From NCBI GenBank assembly GCA_029983505.1, contig JASBZK010000015.1, forward strand, positions 1 to 47,012: DNA of 47,012 bases. Reading direction: 5' to 3'. The notes below the pieces were generated by a model. It was given only the letters and a program-made list of their open reading frames with translations, searched no databases and had not been told where the DNA came from. The position numbers were made by a program, and so were the translations under genes. Positions 1 through 7,946 of this stretch are shown piece by piece; position 1 is the first letter of the stretch; the number at the start of each line of letters is the position of its first letter. This DNA comes from Porphyromonas sp. (GTDB lineage Bacteria; Bacteroidota; Bacteroidia; Bacteroidales; Porphyromonadaceae).

Positions 1-14
1 CCAGACCGCAAACG

Positions 15-50
15 AGGGTGTAAGTCACGTAATTCGATGACTTACACCCT
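15..50 (+). terminator. Hairpin terminator-like structure at left edge
   Basis: A perfect 13-bp inverted repeat (arms 15-27 and 38-50, AGGGTGTAAGTCA and its complement) encloses a 10-base loop and is followed by a T-rich stretch (tcgtcttta). It probably ends a gene lying to the left of the window. The strand is inferred from the T-rich side and could be either. Confidence 0.5.
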
Positions 51-175
51 TCGTCTTTATATTCTGTCCGGTAAAGCCACATAAAAGGGCAGATGACCTC
101 CCCAATTTCGAGTCAAGGAGCTCATGCATCCCCATTAAGCCGACGACATCATCAAGAAATGGGTACCTTTAGAGA

Positions 176-265
176 GTGGAGCAGATGCCGATTTCCGGCA
201 CAGCGCCCATTTAGGATAGCGTGGAGCAGATGCCGATTTCCGGCACAGCTCCCATTGAGGATAAA
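176..265. repeat. Two-copy 45-bp tandem repeat
   Basis: Two adjacent copies (176-220 and 221-265) start GTGGAGCAGATGCCGATTTC and differ at only a few positions near the end. The array stops a few bases before the start codon of the acyltransferase gene at 271, so it forms part of its upstream region. No function is recognised. A small open frame across it (93-278) is probably not a gene. Confidence 0.8.
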
Positions 266-270
266 ATGCG

Positions 271-1134
271 ATGCATAATAAACTGGTTGATGTGCGGGCA
301 CTCGTCCGCAAGAGATATAAGGGTTGGGTGCCCGGAGTCGTACTCGACCTCCTTGAGAAGTTGGTCCGACAGGACGAACTGAACCGCTTGATGCAGCTTC
401 AGGACTACGTGGACGGCGTGGATATGTCCAACCGTCTTTTGGAGGCCTTGGAGCTCTCCGTCACACTCGTAGGCAAAGAGCGTCTACCGTCCCCAAACGA
501 AAGAGTTATTTTTGCGTGCAACCACCCTCTCGGAGGGGCGGACGGCATCGTACTCACGGCCGTCTTGGGGGACTTGTACCGCAAGAAGTTTCACGTTATG
601 GTCACCGACCTCTTGATGCAGGTTTGGCAAATGTCGGATGTCTTCGTCCCCATCAATCAATATGGCACCCAGTCCCGCAATAGCCAGAAGTCGCTCACGG
701 AGGCTCTTGAGGGCGACGCGGAAGTGCTCACGTTTCCGTCCGGTGCAGTGAGCCGTGTATCCGAGTCCGGGCGCATAGAAGATCGCGAATGGAGACCAAG
801 CTTTGCCAAACTTGCACGTCGCTACGAGCGCGACATCGTCCCCCTCTTCTTTGAGGGGCAAAACAGCAAAAGCTTTTACCGCACGGAGCAGATCAGAGCC
901 GCGCTCGGCATCAAATTCAACATCGGCACGGCTCTTTTGCCAAAAGAGTTCTTAGGCGCAAAGGGCAAGCACTTCAACATCTATGTCGGTGAAAGAGTGC
1001 CTTTCTCGGAAATCCCGACAGGATCGGACGTAAAAAGCTTTGCATCGGAGCTGCACGACTTGATCTACACCTTTCCCCGTCTCTACGGAGGGGAAAAAGC
1101 GGAATCCTTCCGACCTGTGATACAAGGTCGGTAG
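271..1134 (+). CDS. PlsC-family acyltransferase (lysophospholipid or aminolipid O-acyltransferase)
   Basis: The 287-residue protein has the two hallmarks of the PlsC/LPLAT acyltransferase fold. One is an NHPLGGADG block (H85 to D91), the Bacteroidetes version of the HX4D catalytic motif with one extra spacer residue. The other is an FPSG block (155-158) matching the phosphate-binding FPEG-type motif. Such enzymes transfer an acyl group from acyl-ACP or acyl-CoA to a lysolipid at the inner membrane. In Bacteroidetes this subtype (often named hemolysin or glycerol acyltransferase) includes the O-acyltransferases for glycine lipids (GlsA-like). The substrate cannot be decided here, because no N-acyltransferase partner gene is seen in the window. 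The ATG at 271 follows a 45-bp tandem repeat. The gene stands alone, and the stretch after it holds a dispersed palindromic repeat. Confidence 0.8.
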   Translation: MHNKLVDVRALVRKRYKGWVPGVVLDLLEKLVRQDELNRLMQLQDYVDGVDMSNRLLEALELSVTLVGKERLPSPNERVIFACNHPLGGADGIVLTAVLGDLYRKKFHVMVTDLLMQVWQMSDVFVPINQYGTQSRNSQKSLTEALEGDAEVLTFPSGAVSRVSESGRIEDREWRPSFAKLARRYERDIVPLFFEGQNSKSFYRTEQIRAALGIKFNIGTALLPKEFLGAKGKHFNIYVGERVPFSEIPTGSDVKSFASELHDLIYTFPRLYGGEKAESFRPVIQGR

Positions 1135-1238
1135 CGCCATTATTATCGTGGGGATGTTGCAGTTTTCGACAAAAGAGAGAAACGGGCATTCGGATTAGGC
1201 TCAATATCGCTCGTCCCATTTCTCGGTGAAGCCTTTCT

Positions 1239-1336
1239 TTTTCGGTCTGTGTCTCGCGATGACGAGATACAGACCGAAGTTTTTGCCCCGGTACGACCAA
1301 AAAATATTTTTTGACCCGTAGGTCTGCCCCGGCACG
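1239..1336. repeat. Dispersed GGTCTGTATCTCG palindromic element, copy A
   Basis: An inverted repeat with arms TTCGGTCTGTGTCTCG and CGAGATACAGACCGAA (one mismatch, 6-base loop) is followed by a CCCCGGTACG block and an AAAATATTTTTT tract. Nearly the whole 98-bp stretch recurs at 37566-37659, so this is a multi-block element and not just a hairpin. It lies in the 359-bp gap between the acyltransferase and the alcohol dehydrogenase. Apart from this copy I see only a weak TACCTTTA box at 1456-1463, which could serve the dehydrogenase. Confidence 0.8.
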
Positions 1337-1493
1337 CCTTCAATTATCCCTATATCTAAATCTTCCTTAATCTCTTTTTAATAAGGAATTATTTCGGTAA
1401 TATTGTACCACATACAGAAGGATGGATTCCTTCCTCTTTCTTCCGAGAACACATTTACCTTTAAATACTCATCATTAGACTGAAAACAAGCGT

Positions 1494-2567
1494 ATGAAAG
1501 CATTTGCCATGTTGGGAATCGGGAAAACCGGTTGGATTGAAAAAGAAAGACCCACGTGCGGACCTCTGGATGCCATCGTTCGTCCGCTCGCTGTAGCACC
1601 ATGCACCTCGGACGTCCATACCGTCTGGGAGGGAGCCATTGGTGACCGCAAAGATATGATCCTCGGACACGAAGCCACGGGTGAAGTGGTGGAAGTCGGC
1701 AGTTTGGTCAAAGACTTCAAGCCCGGGGACCGCGTACTCGTCCCCGCAATCACGCCCGATTGGAACTCCCTTGAAGCCCAGGCGGGCTACTCGATGCACT
1801 CGGGTGGTATGCTGGCTGGCTGGAAATTTTCAAACTTCAAGGACGGGGTCTTCGCAGAATACTTTCACGTCAATGATGCCGACGGCAACTTAGCCCTGAT
1901 ACCGGAAGGTGTGGATCCTGTCGATGCCACGATGCTCAGCGATATGGTCCCCACGGGCTTTCACGGCGTGGAACTCGCTGATGTGCGTTTCGGCGACGAG
2001 GTTCTCGTCATCGGCATCGGTCCGGTGGGACTGATGAGCGTTGCTGCGGCTGCCCTCCTCGGGGCTTCCAATATCTATGCGGTGGGTTCACGTCCCGTGA
2101 CCGTGGAAGCCGCCAAGAGCTATGGGGCAAACTACATCATCGACTACCACAACGGCTCCGTCCACGAGCAAATAATGGACCTCACTCACGGAAAGGGCGT
2201 GGATCGTGTCGTCATCGCCGGAGGAGATAACGACACATTTGCCGAAGCCGTCAAAGTGCTGAAGCCGGGCGGCGTTATCGGCAACGTCAATTACCTCGGC
2301 TTGGGAGATTTCATCGCCATCCCCCGCATCGAGTGGGGCGTTGGGATGGGTCACAAGACGATAAAAGGCGGGCTGATGCCCGGCGGGCGTCTCCGTATGG
2401 AGAAGCTGGCGAAAATGGTACAAGCCGGCAGGTTAGACCTCTCCAAGCTCATCACCCACCGTTTTAACAGCTTCGACAAGATGGAAGAGGCGCTCCTCTT
2501 GATGAAAGACAAGCCCCGCGACCTCATCAAACCGGTCGTCATCGTGGAGCCATCCCTATCCAAGTAA
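1494..2567 (+). CDS. NADP-dependent secondary alcohol dehydrogenase (zinc MDR family)
   Basis: The 357-residue protein is strongly similar along its whole length to the Thermoanaerobacter brockii / Clostridium beijerinckii type of NADP(H)-linked alcohol dehydrogenase, which interconverts secondary alcohols and ketones. The catalytic zinc ligands of that group are present at the same positions: C37, H59 and D150. The Rossmann loop GIGPVG spans 174-179. G198, S199, R200 and Y218, which bind the 2'-phosphate of NADP in the T. brockii enzyme, are all conserved, so NADP preference is a firm prediction. The physiological substrate is unknown. The ATG at 1494 gives an N-terminus colinear with the family. 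The stop codon (2565-2567) lies inside a 5-bp direct repeat flanking a MITE-like insertion, so the gene's native 3' end was hit without changing the protein. Confidence 0.93.
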   Translation: MKAFAMLGIGKTGWIEKERPTCGPLDAIVRPLAVAPCTSDVHTVWEGAIGDRKDMILGHEATGEVVEVGSLVKDFKPGDRVLVPAITPDWNSLEAQAGYSMHSGGMLAGWKFSNFKDGVFAEYFHVNDADGNLALIPEGVDPVDATMLSDMVPTGFHGVELADVRFGDEVLVIGIGPVGLMSVAAAALLGASNIYAVGSRPVTVEAAKSYGANYIIDYHNGSVHEQIMDLTHGKGVDRVVIAGGDNDTFAEAVKVLKPGGVIGNVNYLGLGDFIAIPRIEWGVGMGHKTIKGGLMPGGRLRMEKLAKMVQAGRLDLSKLITHRFNSFDKMEEALLLMKDKPRDLIKPVVIVEPSLSK

Positions 2568-2568
2568 G

Positions 2569-2744
2569 GAGACCTTTGCATAATACCTCATCTGCTGCGT
2601 TTCTATCGGCATTCGGGCTTGGTCGTGTACGGTTAGTACACTCCCGTCGCCCTCAGCCTCAGTGCCTTGCATCTGAGGCATTCTGCAAAGTCTCATACGA
2701 AAAACTGACGTTTTTCGTATCCCGAGTCCTTTTTCAAAGGTCTC
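2569..2744. mobile_element. MITE-like element, copy 1 (176 bp)
   Basis: The element has perfect 10-bp terminal inverted repeats (GAGACCTTTG at 2569-2578, CAAAGGTCTC at 2735-2744) and is flanked by the direct repeat GTAAG (2564-2568 and 2745-2749), as expected for a 5-bp target-site duplication. It has no coding capacity. A second, diverged copy lies at 25206-25379. Inside is a short palindrome (CGAAAAACTGACGTTTTTCG type). The left duplication contains the stop codon of the upstream dehydrogenase gene. The end sequence resembles IS4/IS5-type termini, which is only an impression. No related transposase is in the window. Confidence 0.85.
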
Positions 2745-2791
2745 GTAAGGGTGATTCATTCACCGACGCACAGTGCGGTGTAAAACGAAGG

Positions 2792-2825
2792 AGGGTGTGC
2801 CGAAAGTTGGTTTTCGACACACCCT
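2792..2825 (-). terminator. Bidirectional terminator-like hairpin after galK
   Basis: A stem of AGGGTGTG-c-CGAAA (2792-2805) pairs with TTTTCG-a-CACACCCT (to 2825) around a short loop. It lies 56 bases past the galK stop on the minus strand and beyond the dehydrogenase on the plus strand, so it can serve both convergent genes. The 313-bp gap also holds the MITE-like element and a short palindrome at 2761-2780. Confidence 0.6.
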
Positions 2826-2880
2826 CTCTCAGATTGGATGGATGGTTAGGTCCTGAGACCGGGGCAGGAGCCCATGGCGC

Positions 2881-4047
2881 TTAGGCAAGTTTGCGGGCTC
2901 CGTCGCTGATGACGACCTCGTACACCTTCGGCGCGTGACCGAACTTAGCCGTGTACTTCTCCGTAGCCTCTTTCTCAAAAGCTTCGCGGAGATCGTCTTT
3001 GACGAGGTTGATGGTGCAGCCGCCAAAACCGCCGCCCATCACGCGAGAACCGGTGACACCCATTTCGCGGGCAAGGTCATTGAGGAAGTCGAGCTCTTCG
3101 CAGCTCACCTCATACTTCTTGCTCATACCATGGTGCGTCTCGTACATCTTCCGTCCCACCGTCTCGTAGTCGCCTCTCCGGAGTGCGTCGGAGACCTCAA
3201 GGACGCGAGCCACCTCTTCGATCACGTACTCGGCACGGAGGGCGTCCTCTGCGGAGACTTCACCGCGCATTTCGTCGAGCATCCCGAGGGTGGCGTCGCG
3301 GAGGAACTCCACTTCCGGATGGTGTTTCTTAATGGCTGCCACCACGTTCTCGCAGGACTTCCGGCGGGCGTTATAGGCGCTGGAAGCAAGCTCGTGCTTG
3401 ACCAAGGAGTCGAGAAGGATGAGGCTGTAGCCTTTGGGGTCAAAGGGGAAGTACTCAAATTCGTTCGTCTTGCAGTCGAGGCGGACGATGTGTCCGTCTT
3501 TACCGTGGAGGGAGGCGAACTGGTCCATGATGCCGCAGTTGACGCCGATGTAGTTCCACTCGGTCTTTTGACCGACGTAGACGAGGTCGAATTTGCCCAC
3601 CTTTCCGTCGCCAAAGAAATCGTTCAGAGCCGTGCCAAAGCAGCTCTCGAGCGCCGCTGACGAGCTCATACCGGCACCGAGGGGGACGTCGCCCATAAAG
3701 GCGCAATCAAATCCACCACACTTCACGCCTTGCTGCTTATCGAGCTCGCGCACCACACCGAAGATATAATTGGCCCACATCTCTTTGGGGCGCTCCTCTT
3801 CGGTGAGTCCGAAGGAAGCTTTTTCTCCAAGGTCGGCAGCGTAGGCGTTGATACGGTCGGTGCCGTTGGGGCGGATGGCAGCGATGATGCCTTTGTCCAC
3901 AGCGCCGGGGAAGACGAAGCCGCCGTTGTAATCGGTGTGCTCTCCAATCACGTTGATGCGCCCGGGGGCGAAGTAGATGGCAAAACCTTCACCCGGAGTA
4001 CCGAAGGCTTCGGTGTATTTTGCACGAATGGTATCGGTTGAAATCAT
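2881..4047 (-). CDS. galK: Galactokinase
   Basis: This 388-residue cytoplasmic enzyme phosphorylates alpha-D-galactose with ATP to galactose-1-phosphate, the entry step of the Leloir pathway. It has the three GHMP-kinase signatures: the galactokinase motif GRINVIGEHTDYNGG near residues 29-43, the ATP-binding loop GAGMSSSAALE in the middle, and GGGFGGC near the C-terminus. Length and start match the family. It is the last gene of a minus-strand operon with a sugar permease (gap 21 bases) and aldose 1-epimerase, which together import galactose, equilibrate its anomers and phosphorylate it. galT and galE are not in this window. Confidence 0.96.
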   Translation of the reverse strand: MISTDTIRAKYTEAFGTPGEGFAIYFAPGRINVIGEHTDYNGGFVFPGAVDKGIIAAIRPNGTDRINAYAADLGEKASFGLTEEERPKEMWANYIFGVVRELDKQQGVKCGGFDCAFMGDVPLGAGMSSSAALESCFGTALNDFFGDGKVGKFDLVYVGQKTEWNYIGVNCGIMDQFASLHGKDGHIVRLDCKTNEFEYFPFDPKGYSLILLDSLVKHELASSAYNARRKSCENVVAAIKKHHPEVEFLRDATLGMLDEMRGEVSAEDALRAEYVIEEVARVLEVSDALRRGDYETVGRKMYETHHGMSKKYEVSCEELDFLNDLAREMGVTGSRVMGGGFGGCTINLVKDDLREAFEKEATEKYTAKFGHAPKVYEVVISDGARKLA

Positions 4048-4068
4048 ATTGAGTATAAAAGCTTGGGA

Positions 4069-5346
4069 TTAGTTTTTGGACACAGGCTGAGAAGGACGGG
4101 AGCCCACCAGTGCGTAAAAGAGAATGTAAGCTGCGCAGAAGAGGACTACCCAGTAGCTGGTGAGGTAGTTCGTAGCGTCAGCCACAGCGCCTTGGATCGC
4201 AAGCATCACCGCGCACCCAAAGACCATCGTCATGAAGATACCCGAAGCGATGGCGGTGTACTTACCGAGACCTTCGACGGCGAGGTTAAAGATACCGCCC
4301 CACATCACGCTCGTGGTGAGGCCTACGAGGAGGAAGAAGAACATCCCGATGGGGATTTCTGCCCAGATGACACTGAGGTTAGCCCAGTCGATACCCGGGA
4401 CTTGGACGGTCGTGGTCTCCGGAGAGAACATCCCTGCGAGTACGAGGACGACACACAGCGACGCCACGATCGTAATGAGCGTGCGGGCAGACACTTTTCC
4501 GCCGATGACACCGCCCACGAAGCGACCAATGAGCATCATAAACCAGTACACGGCCACGATAAGGCCCACGATTTGGGCATCCATACCCATACCGCCTGCT
4601 TCGGGAGTGGCGGTGAGGTACTGCATCATATAGGTAGGCGTGCCGACCTCGATGCCCATATAGAGGAAGATCGCAAGAGCGCCAAGCGTAAAGTGACGAT
4701 ACTTGAGGGCGCCGGATATGAGCGAAGTGTCCACGGGGGCTTGCTCGGGCTCTTCGATACGGGTGAACATAATCACGATGAAGCCTATGACGAAGACCCC
4801 GAGGGCAATCATCAGCGCAGGAGTCGCGTCAGAGATGTGGGCTTTCGTCGCGTCCCCGATGAGCGCGCCCATCAGGATATAGGCGGCTACGGCTGCGGCG
4901 CTATTGAAGACACCACCGATCTGGATGAATTGGTTGCCTTTGTTACCGCCTCCGCCGAGCTGATTGAGCATAGGATTCACGACCGTATTAAGGATACACA
5001 TAGTGAAGCCGGCCACGAAGGCGCCGATTAGGTAAACGAGGAAAGCGGCTTCTTTGCCCACGTGTCCGCTGCCCCACTGGATGAGGATGCCGATGATACC
5101 GATCACGAGACCGATGAGGGCGGTCTTTTTGTAGCCATATTTGCTCACAAGCATACCGGCGGGGATGCCCATCACGAGGTAGGCGATAAAGTTGCCGTAG
5201 TTCCCAATCTGTGCGAGTACGTTAGAGGCGCCGAAGTCGTTCTTGACGATGACCGCCATAGGCGAACAGATATTCGTCACGAAGGCAATCATGGCAAAGA
5301 GGGCAATCATCACGATAATGGCACCCCACTGTTTCTTTTGATTCAT
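4069..5346 (-). CDS. Glucose/galactose MFS permease
   Basis: The 425-residue, strongly hydrophobic protein has about 12 predicted membrane spans and the FucP/GluP-type layout of the major facilitator superfamily. It is the kind of H+- or Na+-coupled inner-membrane sugar permease usually found between galM and galK in Bacteroidales. The loop LVSKYGYKKTAL after the second span resembles the MFS motif A (G-x-L-a-D-r-x-G-r-k). Position in the galactose operon points to galactose and possibly glucose as substrates. This rests on context, because MFS members cannot be assigned by motif alone. The gaps to its neighbours are 47 and 21 bases. Confidence 0.88.
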   Translation of the reverse strand: MNQKKQWGAIIVMIALFAMIAFVTNICSPMAVIVKNDFGASNVLAQIGNYGNFIAYLVMGIPAGMLVSKYGYKKTALIGLVIGIIGILIQWGSGHVGKEAAFLVYLIGAFVAGFTMCILNTVVNPMLNQLGGGGNKGNQFIQIGGVFNSAAAVAAYILMGALIGDATKAHISDATPALMIALGVFVIGFIVIMFTRIEEPEQAPVDTSLISGALKYRHFTLGALAIFLYMGIEVGTPTYMMQYLTATPEAGGMGMDAQIVGLIVAVYWFMMLIGRFVGGVIGGKVSARTLITIVASLCVVLVLAGMFSPETTTVQVPGIDWANLSVIWAEIPIGMFFFLLVGLTTSVMWGGIFNLAVEGLGKYTAIASGIFMTMVFGCAVMLAIQGAVADATNYLTSYWVVLFCAAYILFYALVGSRPSQPVSKN

Positions 5347-5393
5347 AGATAAAATGGTCTGTATGATTAGAAATGCTTAGTTGTATCCAAAGT

Positions 5394-6479
5394 TTACTCT
5401 ACGCCCTCGCTGACGCTGAAGCGGAAAGCGGTACGGCTCTTGAAAGTCTCACCGGGACGGAGTACCGCCGAGGGGTAATCGGGGCGGTTGGGCGTGTCGG
5501 GATAGTGCTGTGTCTCGAAGCAGACCGCCGAACGCGCGGGGTACCGGCTGTCTCCTTTGCCACGCATATTGCCGCTCATCCAGTTGCCCGTGTAGACCTG
5601 CATCCCGGGCTCTGTGGTCATTACGTCAAGACGTATGCCCGTCCGGGGAGAGAGGCACGAAGCGGCAAGCGTGTACGCATCCGCCTCTTTGTCCAGGACA
5701 AATGTGTGGTCGTATCCCCTTGCCCACGAGAGCTGGTCGATATCGGTGTCTATCCTTTCTCCTATCGTATGCGGAGCAAGGAAGTCGAAAGGCGTCCCTT
5801 TTACCGCTGCCGGAGCTTCGCGGAAAGGGATTGCGGTCTCATTGGTGGGCAGATAGTGCGAGGCGTATATCTTAAGGAGGTGATCGTGTACGGTGGGGTC
5901 GCCTTCGCCGTTGAGGTTAAAATAAGAGTGGTTGGTGAGGTTCAGCACCGTTGGCTTGGTGGTCGTCGCTTCGTATGTTATGTCGAGCGCGCCGTCCTTG
6001 AGGGCGTAGGTCACCCGGGCGTGCACTTCTCCGGGGAATCCTTCGTCGCCATCGGGCGAAGTGAAAGACAGAACCAGCGTGTCCTCCGTCTGCCTCTCTA
6101 TATCCCAAACCATAGCGTTCCAGCCTTTTACCCCGCCGTGTAGCGAATTGGGGCCGTTATTGATGTGGAGGCGATAGGTCTCTCCGTCGAGCTTGAAGAC
6201 CCCGCCCGCAATGCGGTTGCCGTATCTCCCGATGAGGGAACCGAAATACTGCTCTTCGCTCCGATAGTAGTCGTCGAATGTGTCGTGTCCCAAGACCACG
6301 TCCACGGGTTTGCCGTCTCTGTCCGGCGTGATGAGCGTGACTATCTTTCCGCCATAATTGGTGATGTCTGCCTGCAAGGCGTGACCGTCCGAGAGGCGAA
6401 TCAACTTCACCTCCTTACCGTCAATGATCTTGCTAAAGTCAGCTTCTTTCAGGATCTCGGATTGTGGGTATCTATTCAT
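5394..6479 (-). CDS. galM: Aldose 1-epimerase (mutarotase)
   Basis: The enzyme interconverts the alpha and beta anomers of galactose and glucose, supplying the alpha form to galactokinase. The conserved active-site histidines are seen in NSLHGG (H114) and NLTNHSYFNL (H184), and the catalytic glutamate in CFETQHYP (E322), counted from the start chosen here. I place the start at 6479 (MNRYPQ, 361 residues). The longer frame from 6545 would begin upstream of the transcription start implied by the -7 box TATCTTTG at 6543-6550, and its extra 22 residues do not look like part of the fold. First gene of the galM-permease-galK operon. Confidence 0.93.
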   Translation of the reverse strand: MNRYPQSEILKEADFSKIIDGKEVKLIRLSDGHALQADITNYGGKIVTLITPDRDGKPVDVVLGHDTFDDYYRSEEQYFGSLIGRYGNRIAGGVFKLDGETYRLHINNGPNSLHGGVKGWNAMVWDIERQTEDTLVLSFTSPDGDEGFPGEVHARVTYALKDGALDITYEATTTKPTVLNLTNHSYFNLNGEGDPTVHDHLLKIYASHYLPTNETAIPFREAPAAVKGTPFDFLAPHTIGERIDTDIDQLSWARGYDHTFVLDKEADAYTLAASCLSPRTGIRLDVMTTEPGMQVYTGNWMSGNMRGKGDSRYPARSAVCFETQHYPDTPNRPDYPSAVLRPGETFKSRTAFRFSVSEGVE

Positions 6480-6542
6480 AAATGTGTCGAAAATGTGGAT
6501 GCCATAGATAAGGACGGTCTCAGCCATCCGCTCATTTGCACT

Positions 6543-6550
6543 CAAAGATA
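6543..6550 (-). promoter_or_regulatory. -7 promoter box of the galactose operon
   Basis: On the minus strand this reads TATCTTTG, a full match to the Bacteroidetes -7 consensus TAnnTTTG, 64 bases upstream of the chosen galM ATG. No clear TTTG is seen at -33, which suggests dependence on an activator or a weak promoter. Confidence 0.6.
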
Positions 6551-7371
6551 CCTAATAAAATTATTAACACGCCACATTTGAAAGAAAAGGGCAAAAGGAC
6601 CTGCCGGGGCCGGCAGCGTCATCAATTTATGCGGGCTCGGCATCCTGTATCCTCCCCTCGGGTAGCTATAATCAGACGGATATAGGACGTGGTCAGGGCA
6701 CGAGAACAGGAATCCACAAGATCTACCGGGAGAAAGATTAGAATTCTTGCGGAGAAAGATTAGAAGCCTCCCGACGGAAGTCGAGAAACCTTGTGGAGAA
6801 AAGTCAGCTCCTTTTCAGAGAAGAATTAGAGGCTTTTTCGGCGGAGACTATATTGCTCGTAAACGCCACAAATGTCAGCACTGATATCTGCGCCTATTAG
6901 GATTAAGATTTCAGGAAAGATTTGCGCGACCGGCAGAATAAGACCGAAAAACAGGAAATCGCAAAATCAATCCCTAACACACTACTCCATAGTGCATTAG
7001 GGATTGAAGTTGTGACCTATCACAAAGGTACGATAATCTGAAAGCTATTCACAATAAGGATTATTCCGTTGTGAAAACATCTATGTCCTCGCATACTAAT
7101 CGGGGAAAGGGTGGGCAGGTGCATTTTGCTTTGCAAAATCATCAGCCTGCCCTTTATTTATGGAGTAAAAAGTCCTTTTCCAAAGGTTCTCCCTATCTTA
7201 AAACACCTTGGCAGAAGAGATTTTAGCGTTCTCTTCCCGAAGAAAGAAAGGGTGTGGTTCCGACGTAAATTTCATACAGACCGGGGAGATCATTTCGGTC
7301 TGTACCATTTGGAGACGAGACACGTACCCGCGCATCTTTTTTGGTCTGTACCACTTTTCCGCGAGACCGGA
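6551..7371. other. Long gene-free region with hairpins and repeats upstream of ssrA
   Basis: No convincing protein gene is present in about 800 bp. Visible structure: a CTGCCGG/CCGGCAG hairpin near 6601-6616; a degenerate array of GGAGAAAGATTAGAA-type units at about 6726-6840; a hairpin with arms CAATCCCTAA (6968-6977) and TTAGGGATTG (6997-7006), with an inner CACT/AGTG stem; and a strong hairpin with outer arms GGGCAGG (7113-7119) and CCTGCCC (7146-7152) enclosing ATTTTGCTTTGCAAAAT, followed by TTTATTTA. The last looks like the terminator of a short transcript. Three copies of a GGTCTGTAC-type repeat lie at 7274-7352. Confidence 0.5.
7273..7353. repeat. GGTCTGTAC repeat cluster upstream of ssrA
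   Basis: One inverted half-site (ATACAGACCG, 7274-7283) and two direct half-sites (TTTCGGTCTGTACCA at 7293-7307 and TTGGTCTGTACCA at 7340-7352) belong to the dispersed family seen at 1239, 13187, 16484, 23730 and 37566. They lie just upstream of the ssrA promoter. Confidence 0.6.
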
Positions 7372-7403
7372 TTTGGCAGAGTCAAAAGTTGGCAGTACCT
7401 TTG
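7372..7403 (+). promoter_or_regulatory. ssrA promoter
   Basis: TTTG at 7372-7375 and TACCTTTG at 7396-7403 are separated by 20 bases. This is a textbook Bacteroidetes housekeeping (SigABfr) promoter, with -33 TTTG and -7 TAnnTTTG. Transcription would start near 7410, about 38 bases before the mature tmRNA 5' end, leaving a leader for RNase P to remove. Confidence 0.85.
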
Positions 7404-7447
7404 CAGTACAATTACTGAAGCGCTTTAGTTGTGCGGTTCGAAATACC

Positions 7448-7851
7448 GGGGATGACTGGTTTTGACAGCACGTAGAGTCGGTTCGTAAGCACGTAGTGCG
7501 CGGCTGTTCGGCACTTAAATCCCGGATTGCGACTTTTTTAAATGGCGAAAACAACTACGCTCTCGCAGCGTGATCTGAAGTTTAGTAAGACACACGCTCT
7601 TGGTTGAGCCTTTTGCTCCCACGAGACATCGCACAGATACCGTGAGCCCGAGGTGGTCTGAGTATGCGGTGCCGTATATATCGGGAAGGGATTACAGCGC
7701 GTCTTTCGCTGTAGTCGACACTTAAGAGACTAAGCCAAGGGGCGGTAGCTTTGGCCTAAACCCCGAGGACGAAAACCTTCAAGCAAAGCTAAACGTGTAG
7801 AAAGCGGATGGGTTCCGTGTTTGGACGAGGGTTCAAGTCCCTCCATCTCCA
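7448..7851 (+). ncRNA. ssrA: tmRNA (transfer-messenger RNA)
   Basis: This RNA rescues stalled ribosomes by acting as alanyl-tRNA and then as a short template for a degradation tag. The 5' end GGGGATG pairs with CATCTCC near the 3' end (7844-7850) to form the acceptor stem, with the discriminator A at 7851. CCA is not encoded and must be added. A T-arm sequence GGTTCAAGTCC precedes the 3' end. The tag frame at 7544-7573 reads GENNYALAA followed by TGA, the tag known from Porphyromonas and Bacteroides relatives. It has its own consensus promoter, and a strong hairpin terminator follows. Confidence 0.96.
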
Positions 7852-7857
7852 CAAAGA

Positions 7858-7900
7858 AAAAGAGTGTACACTGAGAAGTCTTCTCGGAGTACACTCTTTT
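7858..7900 (+). terminator. ssrA/tilS bidirectional terminator
   Basis: AAAAGAGTGTA (7858-7868) pairs perfectly with TACACTCTTTT (7890-7900), and the stem continues inward almost to the loop (GAGAAG/CTTCTC). It lies seven bases past the tmRNA 3' end. With A-runs on one side and T-runs on the other it should also stop tilS transcripts arriving on the minus strand. Confidence 0.85.
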
Positions 7901-7946
7901 CTTGTCGTTACGCGGGATCTTGACCGCAAAGAGAGGTGGCTCGGAG

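Noticed and set aside
4063..5031. Long open frame on the plus strand opposite the sugar permease (likewise 2935-3660 and 21759-23072)
   Set aside because: These are shadows of galK, the permease and aspS, with composition typical of antisense frames (rich in H, D, E, R) and no domain.
6551..7160. 6S RNA gene in the gap before ssrA
   Set aside because: The hairpins do not form one long bulged rod of about 180 bases that I can trace by eye. A covariance search would be needed.
7111..7428. A 105-codon open frame upstream of ssrA
   Set aside because: It spans a hairpin, repeat half-sites and the ssrA promoter, and has no signal or domain.
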